Source: DSBG01 sp049975365
Lineage (GTDB): Bacteria; Desulfobacterota; Desulfomonilia; UBA1062
Assembly: GCA_049975365.1 (NCBI GenBank)
Contig: JBNGDS010000003.1
Span: 30,362 to 94,361, forward strand
Length of the DNA stretch: 64,000 nucleotides
Reading direction: 5' to 3'
Made by a program: the position numbers and the translations under genes. Each line of letters begins with the position of its first letter. The stretch's first letter is position 1. Positions 1 through 9,051 of this stretch are shown here, piece after piece. The notes beneath the pieces are model-generated. The model was given only the letters and a program-made list of their open reading frames with translations. It was not told the origin of the DNA and did no database searches.

Positions 1-47
1 ACTTCCTGCATGTGCCTGATGATGTTCTCGATACGATCATGAACCAT
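1..47 (-). CDS. Start of an unidentified gene running off the left edge
   Basis: Reading leftwards from an ATG at 47 there are 15 open codons (MVHDRIENIIRHMQE) before the window ends. A fair ribosome binding site (AAGGTGAGAG, about 49-59) lies just upstream. The amphipathic look would suit the N-terminus of a helix-turn-helix regulator, but that is a guess; too little is visible for a call. It would be divergent from the histidine kinase that starts at 177, so the 129 bases between them would hold both promoters. Confidence 0.3.
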   Translation of the reverse strand, partial: MVHDRIENIIRHMQE

Positions 48-176
48 CACTCTCACCTTTTCGACACACTTCGTTAGAATGTGAGCCCGAAACGTATTAT
101 CACAGGGCACCAGTATTTGAAATATTAAGTTTTCCCCTCATATTCCCGATACCTTACGTCAGCAGGCGACATTTGT

Positions 177-2429
177 ATGAAAATGAAAAACAGACAGGTT
201 CTTGAAGACATGAAGGAGGGATATTACGAGACTGATCTCTCCGGTACCCTGACCTATGTGAATGACACCGTATGCAAGATTGCCCAGGTTCCGAAGGAAG
301 AGCTTATCGGGCTGAAATTCACGGAGTACACCACCGAAAAAACAGCATCTCGGGTGTATAAAACCTTTCACAAGGTGTTTACCACCGGTATACCCCAGAA
401 GATCGAGTACGAGATCTTCTTCAAGGACAAATCTGCGCACGTGATCGAGAATTCAGTGACCCTCCTCAAGGATGAGTCAGGAAATCCAACCGGATTCTGC
501 GGAATTGTCACAGACATCACGAAACGCAAAAAGCTCGAAGAACAGCTCAGGGAAAACAGGGAGCGGTTCGAGGCACTGTTTGAGAACGCGAACGAGATGA
601 TCATCACGACTGATGAATATGGGTATATCAAGCGTCTCAACAAAAAGGTCGAAGAGATATCCGGATATACGAGGGATGAACTCATCGGTCAGAGTATCCT
701 CATCATTGCTCACCCTGACGACCGGTCCACCTACATAGAATTCTGGAAAAATATCCTCCAGGGACACACGCCAAGACTCGAGCTCAAGGCGGTCACAAAG
801 GATGAGATGACCGGGTATCTTCTCGCCAGCGGCAGCGCTATCTGGAAAAACGGGAAGATCGTTGAAGTCCAGTATAATGCGCAGGAGATTTCAGAGCTCA
901 AGCTCGCGCAACAGACCATAGAAGACCTCAAGAACCACCTTTCCAGTATCTTTGAGTCGAGCCCCAACCTCATCATCTGTCTGGACAGTCAGGGCAGAGT
1001 TGTCATGGCGAACCCCATAACTGAGAGGATTTTTCACACCCCGATATCGTTGATCATCGGCCAGAGCCTCTCTTGCCTCAGCCCCCAGATGACGTTCTAC
1101 GAGCAGGTGATCAAGGGGGTGCAGGAAGATCATGTACCGCAGTTCTTCCACGAGCAGAGCCTGTCGGAGAATTCACACCAGGTCTTCGACATCAGTGTCT
1201 ATCCCCTCATGAATCCTTCTCACGGTGGTGTGGTGTTCACTGCAGTGGATATCACCGAGAAGAGACATATGGAACTCCAGCTGATCCATGCACAGAAGAT
1301 GGAAACCATCGGAGAACTCGCTGGGGGTGTTGCCCACGATTTCAACAACATCCTGACCGGGATCTCGGGAAACATTTCCATGCTGAAGTACACGACCGAC
1401 AAGGAGAAGCAGGAGCGCTATATTCAGACACTCGAAAACATCACTGACAGGGCCCGAGATCTCATCCAGCAGATGCTCGTGTTCACAAAGAGGCACGAAG
1501 GAAGGCCTGCCCACATATCAATTCAGCAGGTCATCACGGAAGTCATGGACATGGCCTCCAAATCAATCCCGAAACACATACAGCTGGAGTTCAGCGGGAA
1601 CAGCAGGGATTACACCGTGTTCATGGACCATACACAACTCACCCAGGTGATCCTGAACCTTGTGGTGAATGCCAAGGACGCCATCGGAAACAACCAGAAT
1701 GGGAAGATATCCATCGTCACAAGCCCTATCGTCGTGGACAAGGATTCCAAGCGTCAGTATCTTCTCGAAACCATGGGCACGTATGTCAGGATAGACGTAC
1801 ACGATAACGGCTGCGGCATGAAAGAAGATATCCTGCCGAAGATTTTCGATCCTTTCTTCACCACAAAACAAAAAGGGACGGAAAAAGGCACGGGCCTCGG
1901 TCTCTCCATTGCTTACAATATCGTGAAACATGCCGGCGGCAGCATCCAGGTACAGTCAGAGGAAGGCACGGGCACCACGTTTAGCGTACTGCTCCCCATA
2001 TCCCGGCATAAGGAACACGTCCAGCATTCAGAAGTCAGGAGTCTCAATGGTGCTCCGAAATCCAAAGCCAACATTCTGATCGTGGATGACGAAGATATGC
2101 TCAGGGATATCGGAAAGGAGATGCTCAACCTGCTCGGTCATTCGGTCGAGACCGCATCCAACGGGAACGAGTGTCTTGACATGCTCTCTGAGGACCCGAA
2201 GAAATTCGACCTGATCATCCTCGATATGATCATGCCGGGTCTCGATGGGTACCACACGCTCGTGGAATTGCAGAAACGGAACATAGAGACGAAGGTGATC
2301 GTGTCTTCGGGCTTTTCTTTTGAGCACGAACAGAATGATCTTGTCACCAACCCCCTCATCGTTGCAAAACTCAACAAACCATTCAACCTCAAAGAACTCT
2401 CCGATGTCCTGGAAAATGTCCTTCCATGA
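177..2429 (+). CDS. Soluble hybrid histidine kinase: three PAS domains, kinase core, C-terminal receiver
   Basis: A 750-residue sensor kinase. Three PAS-like domains lie at roughly 1-115, 128-240 and 252-370. The HisKA segment is next, with the phospho-acceptor His387 in GGVAHDFNNI. The HATPase domain follows (N-box LNLVVNAKDA, then DNGCGM, FDPFFTTK and GTGLGLS), and the receiver comes last (LIVDDED, phospho-acceptor Asp683 in IILDMIMPG, Lys in LNKPF). No membrane segment is seen, so it should sense a cytoplasmic or diffusible signal through its PAS domains. The terminal receiver suggests either a phosphorelay or self-regulation. The start at 177 has no strong ribosome site; Met183 in the next codons is an alternative. 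The next gene is a second kinase of the same architecture, and a lone receiver is encoded at 6243; they may form one relay, which is inference. Confidence 0.9.
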   Translation: MKMKNRQVLEDMKEGYYETDLSGTLTYVNDTVCKIAQVPKEELIGLKFTEYTTEKTASRVYKTFHKVFTTGIPQKIEYEIFFKDKSAHVIENSVTLLKDESGNPTGFCGIVTDITKRKKLEEQLRENRERFEALFENANEMIITTDEYGYIKRLNKKVEEISGYTRDELIGQSILIIAHPDDRSTYIEFWKNILQGHTPRLELKAVTKDEMTGYLLASGSAIWKNGKIVEVQYNAQEISELKLAQQTIEDLKNHLSSIFESSPNLIICLDSQGRVVMANPITERIFHTPISLIIGQSLSCLSPQMTFYEQVIKGVQEDHVPQFFHEQSLSENSHQVFDISVYPLMNPSHGGVVFTAVDITEKRHMELQLIHAQKMETIGELAGGVAHDFNNILTGISGNISMLKYTTDKEKQERYIQTLENITDRARDLIQQMLVFTKRHEGRPAHISIQQVITEVMDMASKSIPKHIQLEFSGNSRDYTVFMDHTQLTQVILNLVVNAKDAIGNNQNGKISIVTSPIVVDKDSKRQYLLETMGTYVRIDVHDNGCGMKEDILPKIFDPFFTTKQKGTEKGTGLGLSIAYNIVKHAGGSIQVQSEEGTGTTFSVLLPISRHKEHVQHSEVRSLNGAPKSKANILIVDDEDMLRDIGKEMLNLLGHSVETASNGNECLDMLSEDPKKFDLIILDMIMPGLDGYHTLVELQKRNIETKVIVSSGFSFEHEQNDLVTNPLIVAKLNKPFNLKELSDVLENVLP

Positions 2430-2570
2430 CCCTCACTCCATGGACGATTCCCTGTGTGCGTTCACGTGGTCTCCATCCCCGTCCTTCATTCATCTTTGCG
2501 GTTCATCGTGCCGATATGAAGTGAGGGAATGTCGTGCTCGGGCAGGCATGTCTTGGGGGAGGAAGATTTC

Positions 2571-4502
2571 ATGATCAATACACAAAGCCTTCAGACGATC
2601 CTCACGAAACCTGAGAGCGAGATATCAGGAATATTCGACTGTCCGGGTATCTGTGCATATCTGAAGGATCGGGATCTCAATTACCTGTGGGCCAATCCGT
2701 CTCATGTGGAGTCCCTCGGGGCAGAATCCATCGATCAAATCCTCAACCGCCGAGATTCCCAGATTGTATGTGATGAGAGTGCCCGTGAACGTGAAGAACA
2801 CGATGCCGTCGTTCTTGAAGAAAAAAGGGCAATACATGGCATCCTGGAGGGTATACTCCACAACGGACCACGCAAACGGTGGTATCTTGCGTCACGATCG
2901 CCCGTGTTCAGCGGGGAGTCTGTGGACGGAGTATATGGATGGCTGATCGATGTCACCTCAATGGTGAGCAGACAGGAGGCCCTCGGCAGAGAGAAGGCAT
3001 TTTTCCAGGAGCTGTTCGAGAATGCATCAGTCATGTCAGCGATCACGGATGCACACGGGTATATCACCTGGATCAACAAAAAGGCTCTCGAGATGTTTTC
3101 CGGGGAACGCTACACTCCTGAAGACTTCATCGGGAAAAATATCCTTGAATTCGTTCACAAGGATGATCAGGAAAAGGTCATCCACCTCTGGAAGAAGAGT
3201 ACATCAGAAAAGAAGGAAGTGAACTACGATATTCGCATGGTGACAGGTGAGCGACGTATCCTGTACGTTCTCATCAGCGGGAAGCCTATTATCGTAGATG
3301 GAGATGTTGTCTCTTTCCACTACCAGGCTATAGACATGATCAACCAGAAGGTTCAGGAGCAGAACCTTCTTCAGAACGCAAGCATGGAAACCCTCGGCCA
3401 GCTCGCTGGTGGGTTTGCCCATGATTTTAACAATCTGCTCACTGTGATCAACGGATATGCTGAAATTCTCAGGGCATCTCTCGATGAAAAACACCCCTTC
3501 TTCAACAAGGTGAACCAGATCTGTCAGGCTGGAACACAGGCATCCGTCCTTACCCAGAAGATCCTTGATTTTAGTAAAAAGCAGAAATCAGAATCCAGCC
3601 CATTGAATATCAATGAAGAATTGAACAACCAAGAGACGATACTCAGGCATCTGAGCGGAGAGAATATCCAGATTACCTTTACACGATGCCTTGAAGATGC
3701 ACTGGTGAAGATCGACCCTGGCAAATTCGACAGCATCCTCCTGAATCTCGTTGTCAACGCACGTGATGCTATGCCGGCTGGAGGTGAAATTACCATATCC
3801 TCGGAACTTGTTTTTATCAATCCAACGAATGCCCACAGCTACCCCTCTGTTTCCCCAGGGAGATATGTGCTTCTGCGCGTGCATGACACTGGTGAAGGTA
3901 TGGGACAGGATGTGACCGAGAAGGTATTCGATCCATTCTATTCAACCCGCGGAACAGGAAGAGGAATCGGTCTATGGACGGTAAAGAGTATCGTTAAAGG
4001 CTGTGGAGGTGCCATATCCGTTGATAGTTCGCCGGGGAACGGATCGACATTCAGCATCGTCCTGCCTGTGGCTGTCACGGAAGAAAAAAAGGATGTCAAA
4101 AAAAGACAGGCCGACACACAGGTCGTGAAAAAACCCGAAGAGTCCAAGACCATACTCGTGGTGGAGGATGATGACACGGTACGTGATCTGGTCAGCGAGA
4201 TACTCAAGCAGGAGGGACATTCAATCCTTACGGCGCGTAACGGTGGGGATGCTCTCCAACTGGCACGGCAACACGATGGGCAGATAGATCTTCTGATCAC
4301 GGATATGGTCATGCGCAGAATCGATGGGAAGATGCTCTCCAGAAAAGTACACTCAATCTGGCCCCATATCAAGGTGATGTACATGTCAGGGTATGGGGAA
4401 GATATCATAGGGGCATCTGAGAAAGAGGCGATTCATTTCCTGCCAAAACCATTTCTCCCTGCTGAACTCATCAGTACAGTCAGAACTGTTCTCCAGGGAT
4501 AG
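2571..4502 (+). CDS. Second soluble PAS hybrid histidine kinase with receiver
   Basis: 643 residues from the ATG at 2571, chosen because GGGGGAGGA at 2555-2563 sits at proper spacing; an open reading frame extends upstream to 2529 but lacks such a site. Two PAS-like domains (about 5-125 and 135-250) precede the HisKA motif GGFAHDFNNL with His284. The HATPase motifs are LNLVVNARDA, HDTGEGM, FDPFYSTRGTGRGIGL, and a C-terminal receiver carries VVEDDD with Asp578 in LLITDMVM. A basic, Lys-rich linker joins kinase and receiver. There is no transmembrane segment. The kinase core resembles that of the upstream gene, so the pair probably arose by duplication. The receiver lacks the usual Pro-Gly after the Asp (DMVMRRIDG), a common variant. 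Confidence 0.88.
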   Translation: MINTQSLQTILTKPESEISGIFDCPGICAYLKDRDLNYLWANPSHVESLGAESIDQILNRRDSQIVCDESAREREEHDAVVLEEKRAIHGILEGILHNGPRKRWYLASRSPVFSGESVDGVYGWLIDVTSMVSRQEALGREKAFFQELFENASVMSAITDAHGYITWINKKALEMFSGERYTPEDFIGKNILEFVHKDDQEKVIHLWKKSTSEKKEVNYDIRMVTGERRILYVLISGKPIIVDGDVVSFHYQAIDMINQKVQEQNLLQNASMETLGQLAGGFAHDFNNLLTVINGYAEILRASLDEKHPFFNKVNQICQAGTQASVLTQKILDFSKKQKSESSPLNINEELNNQETILRHLSGENIQITFTRCLEDALVKIDPGKFDSILLNLVVNARDAMPAGGEITISSELVFINPTNAHSYPSVSPGRYVLLRVHDTGEGMGQDVTEKVFDPFYSTRGTGRGIGLWTVKSIVKGCGGAISVDSSPGNGSTFSIVLPVAVTEEKKDVKKRQADTQVVKKPEESKTILVVEDDDTVRDLVSEILKQEGHSILTARNGGDALQLARQHDGQIDLLITDMVMRRIDGKMLSRKVHSIWPHIKVMYMSGYGEDIIGASEKEAIHFLPKPFLPAELISTVRTVLQG

Positions 4503-4575
4503 GCCCGGGAACACCTTTGTCTTGCACCCGTTCAAGGATAGTCGTAGGGTATTCGTGCATCCAACAAAGGACCGC

Positions 4576-5268
4576 ATGAGTGTTGCCATGAGTACACAGA
4601 AGAGACTGCATTCATGGGAAATCTCGCCTCTGGAGGCATATGCCCTACAACTGAGACTGAGAAACCTCGTAACCATTTCGGACACTCTTGGCGATATCTC
4701 ACACGTGGCAGGTGTTGATGTGAGCTATGGAGTAGACTCAGAGATTGCCTGCTGCGCAATCTCGGTCTTCTCCTACCCCGAGATGGAGTGTATCTGCTCA
4801 GCCTCCTCCCGTGGTCGTGTTGGATTTCCATACATCCCCGGTCTCCTCGCTTTTCGGGAGGGCCCGTTGATCGAGCAGGCATATGAACAGCTCGACATGA
4901 GCCCCGACATTTTCCTGTTCGATGGCCATGGCATTTGCCACCCAATGGGACTTGGAATAGCCTCCCACCTTGGCATCTATCTCGGCATAGCAACCATCGG
5001 GTGTGCGAAAACCCCATTCGTGGGAACGTACCAGGATGTGTTGCCCGAGAAAGGCAGCACGAGCAAGATTACCCATGAAGGGAGGCATGTCGGGTATGCA
5101 CTGAGAACCCGCACCAATGTACAACCTGTGTTCGTTTCCCCTGGACACCACATTTCTCTGGAACGGAGCGTACATATCTGTCTTTCCTGCACAGGGTCTT
5201 TCAGGATTCCGGAACCCCTGCGCCATGCTCATTCCCAGGGCAGCAGAATTCTCGCAGGCTCCACCTAA
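4576..5268 (+). CDS. nfi: Endonuclease V (deoxyinosine 3'-endonuclease)
   Basis: About 230 residues from the ATG at 4576, preceded by AAAGG at 4566-4570; the frame stays open upstream to 4522, and Met4588 is a second option. Endonuclease V nicks DNA (or RNA) one base 3' of inosine made by adenine deamination. The family's catalytic signature is complete: the first metal Asp in AGVDVSYG, the Glu in FPYIPGLLAFREGP, the second Asp in DGHGICHPMG, and a later His in VSPGHHIS. Its stop codon overlaps the stop of nrdG, which comes from the opposite strand (shared bases 5265-5268), so the two genes are tail to tail with no room for separate terminators. Length is close to the 223 residues of the E. 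coli enzyme. Confidence 0.9.
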   Translation: MSVAMSTQKRLHSWEISPLEAYALQLRLRNLVTISDTLGDISHVAGVDVSYGVDSEIACCAISVFSYPEMECICSASSRGRVGFPYIPGLLAFREGPLIEQAYEQLDMSPDIFLFDGHGICHPMGLGIASHLGIYLGIATIGCAKTPFVGTYQDVLPEKGSTSKITHEGRHVGYALRTRTNVQPVFVSPGHHISLERSVHICLSCTGSFRIPEPLRHAHSQGSRILAGST

Positions 5269-5954
5269 CGCACGAGACAGCGTCCGACCAGAGGGGTCAC
5301 CTGTTCACGAATCGATTCGAGCTCTTCACTCGACGGCGATTGTCGAGATGAGAAGGACGGATCGAGATGTTTTGATGGCGTGAATCTCTGGAGCACGTAC
5401 AACGATGCCCCTGAAATCATCCTCGCAATCCGGACGACATCATCTCCGTCAATGAAAGACTTCACGATGGTCGTCCTGAATTCATAGGGGACAGACGATC
5501 CCATGATGAGGTCGATACTCGATCTGATCTCACTCAGATTCACAAGAGCCCCTGCAATCTGAAAGTAATTTTCAAAGGGGGCCTTGATGTCCATGGCGAT
5601 GTAATCGATCAGGGACTGCCTGAACGCCTCCTGGATGAGACGTGGACGAGTTCCGTTCGTATCAAGCTTCACCAGAAAGCCCTTCGCCTTTATCCGTTGC
5701 AGAATATCCAGAAGGTCATTCTGGAGCGTCGGTTCACCTCCTGTGATGACTACCCCGTCAAGCTTTCCTCTGCGCTTGTCCAGGAACGAGAAGAATTCAT
5801 CATTCATGATGAGATCACCGAATTGTGCCGGATCGACCAACTCTGGATTGTGGCAGTAGGGACACCTGAAATTACATCCCTGGGTAAAGACCACAGCACT
5901 GATTTTTCCGGGATAGTCAATGAACGAAGTCCTCTGGACATGGGCGATCTTCAT
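5265..5954 (-). CDS. nrdG: Anaerobic ribonucleotide reductase activating protein (radical SAM)
   Basis: A 229-residue radical SAM enzyme that installs the glycyl radical on NrdD. The iron-sulfur ligand motif is CNFRCPYC with Cys27, Cys31 and Cys34 (CX3CX2C), and VVITGGEP is the SAM-binding GGEP motif. It resembles the NrdG2 / TIGR02495 type rather than the short E. coli NrdG. The partner gene nrdD (6706-8913) is on the same strand, but a receiver gene on the other strand stands between them, so nrdG must have its own promoter or depend on long read-through. No NrdR box is visible in the 288 bases upstream of its start. Ribosome site is weak (GGAAGG 14 bases upstream). Confidence 0.9.
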   Translation of the reverse strand: MKIAHVQRTSFIDYPGKISAVVFTQGCNFRCPYCHNPELVDPAQFGDLIMNDEFFSFLDKRRGKLDGVVITGGEPTLQNDLLDILQRIKAKGFLVKLDTNGTRPRLIQEAFRQSLIDYIAMDIKAPFENYFQIAGALVNLSEIRSSIDLIMGSSVPYEFRTTIVKSFIDGDDVVRIARMISGASLYVLQRFTPSKHLDPSFSSRQSPSSEELESIREQVTPLVGRCLVR

Positions 5955-6242
5955 GGGTGCATGCCTTCCATGCGAACGATCAGGAGTGTCATGAAAAGAA
6001 GAATGAACAACTCATCGAGAGATGTCAAACAATTCCTGCACTATACGCTGTGGCGTAGAGCATGCACTGACTCCAGAAACGTCTCTTTTAAGAATGTGAG
6101 GTTTCTCCGGGGGAAATCAGCGGTGAGGGATGTCGTGCAGAGTCCAGGAATATCTTCGATCTCCAGTGCATTTAAGAATTTGAGACAGATAGACGAAGGG
6201 GTACAGAGAGACAACCTACGAATGCTGAGGAGGTATATTCGA

Positions 6243-6626
6243 ATGGCAAAAGGTCGGATCCTCGTGATGGATGACGAAGAGCTCGTCAGGGATGTCGTGA
6301 GCAGTATGCTCGAATTCCTGGATTTTGAAGTCGACATGGCTACAGACGGTACCGAAGCCATAGAAAAATTCTCACAGGCCAAACAGGCTGGAACTGGATA
6401 CGATGCAGTTATCATGGATCTTACCATCCCAGGTGGAATGGGGGGAAAAGAAGCGATCGAGGAACTCCTGAGAATCGATCGGAATATACAGGCGATTGTC
6501 TCAAGCGGGTATTCCAACGATCCCGTGATGTCCGATTATGCCGAGTACGGGTTCAGCGGCGTTGTCAAGAAACCCTTCAAGCTTGAAGAACTGCGAGACG
6601 TCCTGGAGAGCGTGCTCAGGAAATAG
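6243..6626 (+). CDS. Single-domain response regulator (receiver only)
   Basis: 127 residues from ATG 6243, fixed by GAGGAGG at 6227-6233; the open frame upstream runs antisense through nrdG and is not coding. It has one CheY-like receiver and no output domain: acidic pocket VMDDEE, phospho-acceptor Asp59 in VIMDLTIPGG, and the switch Lys110 in VVKKPF. The DLTIPGGMGG motif is typical of receivers paired with PAS hybrid kinases, so it is a natural partner for the two kinases encoded at 177-4502, although 1.7 kb lies between. Being read against nrdG and nrdD, it interrupts what is usually a contiguous nrdD-nrdG unit. Confidence 0.85.
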   Translation: MAKGRILVMDDEELVRDVVSSMLEFLDFEVDMATDGTEAIEKFSQAKQAGTGYDAVIMDLTIPGGMGGKEAIEELLRIDRNIQAIVSSGYSNDPVMSDYAEYGFSGVVKKPFKLEELRDVLESVLRK

Positions 6627-6705
6627 CCCGGATTGAGCAACGCACCTCTTCTGTCAGAATCCCATGAAAAGTTGAGGACCTCTGTCTTCTCTCCCGTTCA
6701 TACCT

Positions 6706-8913
6706 CTACACATGTCGGGATTCTGCGTGCGGCTCCTTGGGATGGTTCGGGATGGATTCTGCCAGGGCAGGCTTCAGGTGTATCGTGTAGACCTGCTCAC
6801 TGGTATCATCTGCGGGCATGGCTTCTGCGTCTACCTTGAATGATCTTCTCTGCATGAACTCTTCCCGTTTGCCGTTGTTCCACTGCGCCACCGGCCTGAG
6901 ATAGCCCACAACCCTGGAATATACTTCTGTCGTCTCCCCGCATGTAGGACATTCCTGCTTGTTTCCCGAGAGATACCCATGGCTTGGGCACACACTGAAC
7001 GTCGGGCTGAAGGTAAAGTACGGCATCTTGTATGAATAGCAGATCTTTTTCACCAAGGTCTTGATCACTTCCGGGTCATCCACACGCTCCCCCGCAAAGA
7101 TGTGGAAGACAGTTCCACCGGTGTATTTCGATTGGATCTCGTCCTGGAGATCCAGGGCCTCGAAGATATCGTCTGTATAATTGACAGGAAGTTGTGTTGA
7201 GTTCGTGTAGTATGGCTCGTGGCCATTCTGGTACAACTCCTCATTGGCACAGACAATGTCTGGATACTGTTTCTTGTCCATCCTGGCCAGGCGGTAGGAG
7301 GTTCCCTCAGCAGGTGTTGCTTCAAAATTGTAGTTATTCCCGGTCTTCTGCTGTAAGGTGATGAGCTTTCCCCGGATGAAATCACTTACCATGAGGGCGA
7401 ATTCCCTCCCCCGTTCGCTCGCGATGTCTGTTCCTATGAGGTTCACGCACGCCTCGTTCATCCCGAGGATTCCGATGGTGGAAAAGTGGTTCTTCCAATA
7501 CTCTCCAAACCGTTTCTTGATCCCGGAGAGGTAGTGCTTGGTGTATGGATAGAGATTGTTGTCCGTAAAACTCTCCAGGACTTTACGCTTTATCTCGAGG
7601 CTGATGGAGGCAATATCGATGAGCTTTTCCAGACGGTCCAGAAAATCCTTTCTGTCTCTGCTCAGATAGCCGACTCTCGGGAGATTGATCGTGACGACTC
7701 CGATAGAGCCGGTGAGCGGATTCGACCCGAAGAGGCCGCCCCCCCTCACAGAAAGCTCCCTGTTGTCTATCCTGAGCCTGCAGCACATGCTCCTGGCATC
7801 TTCCGGGTCCATGTCTGAATTGATGAAGTTGGAGAAATAGGGCACGCCATATTTTGCGGTCATTTCCCACAGGTTCGTCAGGTCTTCGCTATCCCAGCTG
7901 AAGTCTTTCGTGATGTTGTATGTCGGGATCGGGAAGGTAAATACCCGGCCCTTTGCATCACCTGAGGCCATCACCTCGACAAAGGCCTTGTTGAAGATCC
8001 TCATCTCGTGCTGGAAATCTCCGTACGTTGTTTCCTGTGGCTGGCCCCCGATGATGACCGGCTGATCTGCCAGATATGAAGGCACCTCGAGATCCAGGGT
8101 GACATTGGTGAACGGCGTCTGGAATCCTACCCGGGTAGGCACATTGATATTGAATATGAATTCCTGGAGGGCCTGCTTCACCTGGGTGTAATCCAGGTTG
8201 TCATACCTGATAAAGGGTGCGAGCAGGGTGTCGAAATTTGAGAATGCCTGCGCCCCTGCAGCCTCGCCCTGCAGGGTATAGAAGAAGTTCACGATCTGGC
8301 CAAGTGCGGTTCGGAAATGACGTGCCGGACGGCTCTCAACTTTTCCGGCTGCTCCCTTGAATCCCTGGACGAGGAGGTCGTACAGGTCCCACCCGACGCA
8401 GTACACGGAGATGATGTTCAGATCGTGAATATGGAAATCCCCATCCGAATGGGCATTCCTCACCTCTGGTGGATAGATCTTGTTGAGCCAGTAGATCTTG
8501 CTGATCTCGGAGGAGAGATAATTGTTCAGACCCTGAAGAGAGAATGCCATGTTACTGTTTTCATTCACCTGCCAGTCGAGCTTGCCCAGGTATTGATCGA
8601 TGAGATCAACCCCGATTCCAGCTTTGATTTCACGGATCTTTGCATGCTGATCCCGGTAGATGATGTACGCCTTTGCGGTCTTGCGGTATGGGGATGAGAG
8701 GAGCACCTCCTCTACGATATCCTGAATGTCCTCGACCGTTGGAATCTCTTGTATAGCCTGTCCTGCAATTGCAAGGACTTTGAGCATCATCCTGTGAGCT
8801 ACTTTTTCGTCGAGTTCGCCGGTTGCTTCCCCGGCCTTTGCAATGGCAGCTGTTATCTTTGCTGCGTCGAATGAGGCATACCTGCCATCACGCTTAATAA
8901 TTTTTGCAAACAT
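6706..8913 (-). CDS. nrdD: Anaerobic (class III) ribonucleoside-triphosphate reductase
   Basis: 735 residues. An N-terminal ATP-cone (about 1-90, starting KRDGRYASFDAAKITAAI) gives allosteric control of activity. The glycyl-radical catalytic barrel follows, with SMCCRLRID carrying active-site Cys, a zinc site CPSHG...CPTCG, and the radical glycine at Gly670 in RVVGYLRP. It makes deoxynucleotides without oxygen, using a radical made by NrdG. The tail after Gly670 is 65 residues, roughly twice that of E. coli NrdD (Gly681 of 712), and is Pro/His/Glu-rich. The start is at 8913 with GAGAGGGGG upstream. Two NrdR boxes lie 16-62 bases before the start, so repression by NrdR under dATP excess is very likely. 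No nrdR gene is in this window. Confidence 0.95.
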   Translation of the reverse strand: MFAKIIKRDGRYASFDAAKITAAIAKAGEATGELDEKVAHRMMLKVLAIAGQAIQEIPTVEDIQDIVEEVLLSSPYRKTAKAYIIYRDQHAKIREIKAGIGVDLIDQYLGKLDWQVNENSNMAFSLQGLNNYLSSEISKIYWLNKIYPPEVRNAHSDGDFHIHDLNIISVYCVGWDLYDLLVQGFKGAAGKVESRPARHFRTALGQIVNFFYTLQGEAAGAQAFSNFDTLLAPFIRYDNLDYTQVKQALQEFIFNINVPTRVGFQTPFTNVTLDLEVPSYLADQPVIIGGQPQETTYGDFQHEMRIFNKAFVEVMASGDAKGRVFTFPIPTYNITKDFSWDSEDLTNLWEMTAKYGVPYFSNFINSDMDPEDARSMCCRLRIDNRELSVRGGGLFGSNPLTGSIGVVTINLPRVGYLSRDRKDFLDRLEKLIDIASISLEIKRKVLESFTDNNLYPYTKHYLSGIKKRFGEYWKNHFSTIGILGMNEACVNLIGTDIASERGREFALMVSDFIRGKLITLQQKTGNNYNFEATPAEGTSYRLARMDKKQYPDIVCANEELYQNGHEPYYTNSTQLPVNYTDDIFEALDLQDEIQSKYTGGTVFHIFAGERVDDPEVIKTLVKKICYSYKMPYFTFSPTFSVCPSHGYLSGNKQECPTCGETTEVYSRVVGYLRPVAQWNNGKREEFMQRRSFKVDAEAMPADDTSEQVYTIHLKPALAESIPNHPKEPHAESRHV

Positions 8914-8928
8914 AACAACCCCCTCTCT

Positions 8929-8975
8929 GTACTATATATGGTAGTATACGGCAAACAAAGTACTATATATAGGAC
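8929..8975 (-). promoter_or_regulatory. Tandem NrdR boxes upstream of nrdD
   Basis: Two near-identical 16-base elements lie at 8929-8944 (GTACTATATATGGTAG) and 8960-8975 (GTACTATATATAGGAC). Both carry the CTATATAT(A/G)G core of the published NrdR consensus acaCwAtATaTwGtgt. Their starts are exactly 31 bases apart, i.e. three helical turns, which is the spacing expected for cooperative NrdR binding. They lie directly upstream of the nrdD start and should cover its promoter. Confidence 0.85.
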
Positions 8976-9011
8976 ACATGAAGGAAAAGCAAGGGGAAAG
9001 TGATCGGTCGA

Positions 9012-9045
9012 GAAAAAACTCAGGGCAGGAGGAATCCTCCTGCCC
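9012..9045 (-). terminator. Rho-independent terminator of the acyl-CoA synthetase gene
   Basis: A perfect 10-bp stem (9023-9032 with 9036-9045, GGGCAGGAGG/CCTCCTGCCC) and 3-base loop. On the minus strand it is followed within a few bases by a run of six T (9013-9018). It starts 7 bases after the stop of the gene ending at 9052. Confidence 0.85.
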
Positions 9046-9051
9046 GGTGAG

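Noticed and set aside
5697..6242. Upstream extension of the receiver gene through nrdG
   Set aside because: The extension is antisense to nrdG; the receiver fold and a strong ribosome site place the start at 6243.
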